Of a stretch of 64,000 bases of DNA, positions 62,287 to 64,000 are shown in pieces. The notes under the pieces are model-generated. The model saw only the letters and a list, made by a program, of their open reading frames with translations. It had not been told where the DNA came from and ran no database searches. Made by a program: the position numbers and the translations under genes. This stretch comes from Colimorpha sp045640985 (lineage in GTDB: Bacteria; Bacteroidota; Bacteroidia; Bacteroidales; P3), in the NCBI GenBank assembly GCA_045640985.1, contig JAZUFZ010000021.1, positions 25,619 through 89,618 of the forward strand, written 5' to 3'. How positions within the stretch are numbered: the stretch's first letter is position 1; every line of letters starts with the position of its first letter.

Positions 62287-62438
62287 CAAAATATAATTGA
62301 ATTATTCATTAATTAATAATAATTTTTTTCAATATTTTTTCAACATTCCGAAAAATACTTCCGCTCCTGCACAATATTTCTCACTTCCCCGCGTTATTAC
62401 CGCATAACACAACACATCTAAAACCTCAAAAAACAATT

Positions 62439-63116
62439 ATGTCTATCTGGATTATTTTCATCGCACTCACAATCCTCAGCGTCGTTATCAGCAAGAATGT
62501 AGAACGGAAATTCAATAAATACTCGAAAATCCCCACTACCGGAAATCTCACCGGCCGTCAGGTGGCGGAGAAAATGCTTTACGACAACGACATCCATAAC
62601 GTAACAATCCGCGAAGTGAACGGAACCCTTACCGATCACTACAACCCAATCGACCGCACACTCAACCTCAGCCATGACGTCTATCACGGAACCTCCGTGG
62701 CAGCCGCAGCCGTAGCCGCCCATGAATGTGGCCACGCCGTCCAGCACGCCACAGCCTACACATGGCTCTCGCTCCGTTCCACACTCGTTCCAATGGTGAA
62801 CTTCTCCAACAAGTTCGTCTCCTGGATACTTCTCGCCGGCATACTTCTCGTCCAGCGCTTCCCACAGCTGCTTCTGGTAGGCATCGCACTCTTTGCCATC
62901 ACAACACTTTTCTCCATCGTTACACTTCCCGTAGAAATCAATGCCTCCCACCGCGCACTCGTATGGCTCAACAACCATAGCATCACCTCCTCCGAAACCC
63001 ATCCCTATGCCGAGAGCGCCCTCCGCTCCGCCGCTTATACCTATATTATTGCCGCTCTCACTTCTCTGGCGACCCTTCTTTATTATGTCTCCATCTATAT
63101 GGACAGCCGTCGTTGA
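62439..63116 (+). CDS. Zinc metallopeptidase, YugP family
   Basis: A 225-residue membrane protein starting MSIWIIFIALTILSVVI. The zinc-binding motif HECGH occurs in AAAVAAHECGHAVQHA. A Tyr/Leu-rich region and two more hydrophobic segments (LLLVGIALFAITTLFSIVTL and YIIAALTSLATLLYYVSIYM) frame it. This is the neutral zinc metallopeptidase family (YugP) found in many Bacteroidota and Firmicutes; its substrate is unknown. Confidence 0.93.
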   Translation: MSIWIIFIALTILSVVISKNVERKFNKYSKIPTTGNLTGRQVAEKMLYDNDIHNVTIREVNGTLTDHYNPIDRTLNLSHDVYHGTSVAAAAVAAHECGHAVQHATAYTWLSLRSTLVPMVNFSNKFVSWILLAGILLVQRFPQLLLVGIALFAITTLFSIVTLPVEINASHRALVWLNNHSITSSETHPYAESALRSAAYTYIIAALTSLATLLYYVSIYMDSRR

Positions 63117-63264
63117 TATCCATTCATTCTTTACATAATTCAGCCATAGCCACCCGCAAAGGTGGCTTTTTCGTTTCCCGTCCGTTTCCTTATTTCCATT
63201 AAATGTACAGATAACTCCCAATTTCGCCTCTGTTTTTTCCCGTGTTTCGCCCAAGTTTTCCTGT

Positions 63265-63383
63265 GGTAACTCCCTTCTATCTTCTTTTTATCTCCATATT
63301 AACTTCTTTTTATCTCCTTTCCTAAGGATAAGAGATAGAAAAAAGATAAAAAGAAGATAAAAAGAAGATAGCCGGGAGTTACC
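63265..63383. repeat. Long inverted repeat, copy D of four
   Basis: A 119-base copy starting GGTAACTCCC and ending GGGAGTTACC, in the same orientation as copy C. It lies between yugP and the rRNA promoter. The following 320 bases (63384-63706) contain no gene; they are AT-rich with a small inverted repeat (ATATTCAA / TTGAATAT at 63510-63533). Confidence 0.95.
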
Positions 63384-63706
63384 GCTATGGCAGAGCAGGT
63401 TAGGGACGTCAGAAAGGGCCTCCGGAAAGGGTCGCAAATCCTCATCAGGAAAGGGAATCCGCATATATGAAAGGTGTGAAATATAATGTAATTTTAATGT
63501 AAAATATTGATATTCAATATGTAATTTGAATATTGCGCAAAAATAGCGTTAAAAATGGGTAGGAGAGAGGCCAATTTTTGAGGGAAACGGGGCGGAAACA
63601 GGTAGTTTGTATGCCCGGAAAATGCATTCAAGAAAAAAAACTTCAAAAAATATGATGCACAGAGACAGTGAGTTACGATGATAATGGAAAGAAAAATGAA
63701 AAAATA

Positions 63707-63738
63707 TTTGGTGGGAGCGGAAAAGAGTCGTATCTTTG
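63707..63738 (+). promoter_or_regulatory. rRNA operon promoter
   Basis: TTTG (63707-63710), 20 bases, TATCTTTG (63731-63738), an exact Bacteroidetes consensus about 140 bases before the 16S gene. Confidence 0.95.
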
Positions 63739-63809
63739 CAACCGTTTTCGACCAAAGGAAACGGTGAAGACGAGAGAGATTTGAAACAGTTGGAACAATG
63801 AGATAGCGT

Positions 63810-63843
63810 GTGTCAGAGACCAGCTCGGCTGGTCGGGAGACAC
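63810..63843 (+). other. 16S rRNA leader hairpin
   Basis: GTGTC (63810-63814) pairs with GACAC (63839-63843), and a perfect 7-base inner stem GACCAGC / GCTGGTC has loop TCG. It lies in the rRNA leader and may be part of the processing stem of the precursor. Confidence 0.6.
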
Positions 63844-63876
63844 GGAAGAGTCAAAGGTTAAAATAAAACAATTCTT

Positions 63877-64000
63877 ACAATGAAGAGTTTGATCCTGGCT
63901 CAGGATGAACGCTAGCGGCAGGCTTAACACATGCAAGTCGAGGGGCAGCAGGGAGTAGCAATACTCTGCTGGCGACCGGCGCACGGGTGCGTAACGCGTA
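63877..64000 (+). rRNA. 16S ribosomal RNA, 5' end (partial)
   Basis: The conserved 5' region AGAGTTTGATCCTGGCTCAG is at 63884-63903, followed by GATGAACGCTAGCGG and AACACATGCAAGTCGAGG, a pattern normal for Bacteroidales. The gene runs off the right edge after 124 bases. The start is set about 7 bases before the universal primer site by analogy. Confidence 0.96.

Noticed and set aside
62228..62438. Possible Rex operator upstream of rex
   Set aside because: I saw only weak partial matches to TTGT-ACAA palindromes, not enough to call a site.

Overview
This is a chromosomal window from a member of the Bacteroidota, most likely order Bacteroidales. The evidence is Bacteroidetes-type promoters (TTTG, 19-20 bases, TAnnTTTG), type IX secretion genes (porU, porV and two proteins with sorting-type C-terminal domains), families largely confined to the phylum (DUF5723, DUF6427, DUF6913, DUF4294, DUF2027-Smr), and the first 124 bases of a 16S rRNA gene with a Bacteroidales-like start. 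Family level cannot be fixed from this piece.

Layout. Every gene from 1 to 28,110 lies on the minus strand, and every gene from 28,317 to 49,433 on the plus strand. The switch sits beside dnaA (30,027) and an AT-rich gap with DnaA-box-like sequences, so the replication origin is most likely at about 29.3-30.0 kb. Beyond 49.4 kb the strands are mixed. The 16S gene at the right edge is transcribed away from the origin.

Left arm (minus). It holds a partial ATP-grasp gene, der, a DUF5723 barrel with a lipoprotein, an orphan peptide-binding lipoprotein and atpDC without the rest of the ATP synthase. Next come dprA-nudix, floA-nfeD, a clpS-ispF-porV cluster followed by porU, and a TPM protein with LemA. 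A NusG paralogue, cca and a YwqK-like lipoprotein follow, then sppA, a 38-residue lipoprotein, a polyprenyl synthase, a thioesterase, dapA, DUF6913, rnhB and DUF6427.

Right arm (plus). It holds a GNAT gene, the origin region and dnaA with a flavin reductase and a 2-hydroxyacid dehydrogenase. An ECF sigma factor overlaps a membrane protein that looks like an anti-sigma factor ending in a gliding-motility/T9SS type B domain. After a 1.4 kb repeat-rich gap come a LEA-like lipoprotein, a glutamate-synthase-type oxidoreductase, ftcD, sufB, an rRNA/tRNA methyltransferase, a cupin, an HD hydrolase, mpl, an Smr protein, an unusually short ispG, an outer-membrane-like protein and a membrane/AraC pair.

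Far right. clpC (minus) diverges from a leucine-rich-repeat T9SS cargo protein. Then come an NlpC/P60 peptidase, a DUF4294 protein, an acyltransferase, aspA, a rex-hydrogenase-butyrate kinase operon for fermentative redox balance, a YugP metallopeptidase and the rRNA promoter.

The most unusual content is between the genes. Four copies of a roughly 119-base, near-perfect inverted repeat lie at 5.0, 29.0, 52.5 and 63.3 kb, and four tandem arrays with an exact 11-base period lie at 4.8, 29.2, 34.9 and 35.1 kb. The terminal sequence of the inverted repeats (GGGAGTTACC) is one base away from the core of the 11-base unit (GGGAGATACC), so the two families look related.
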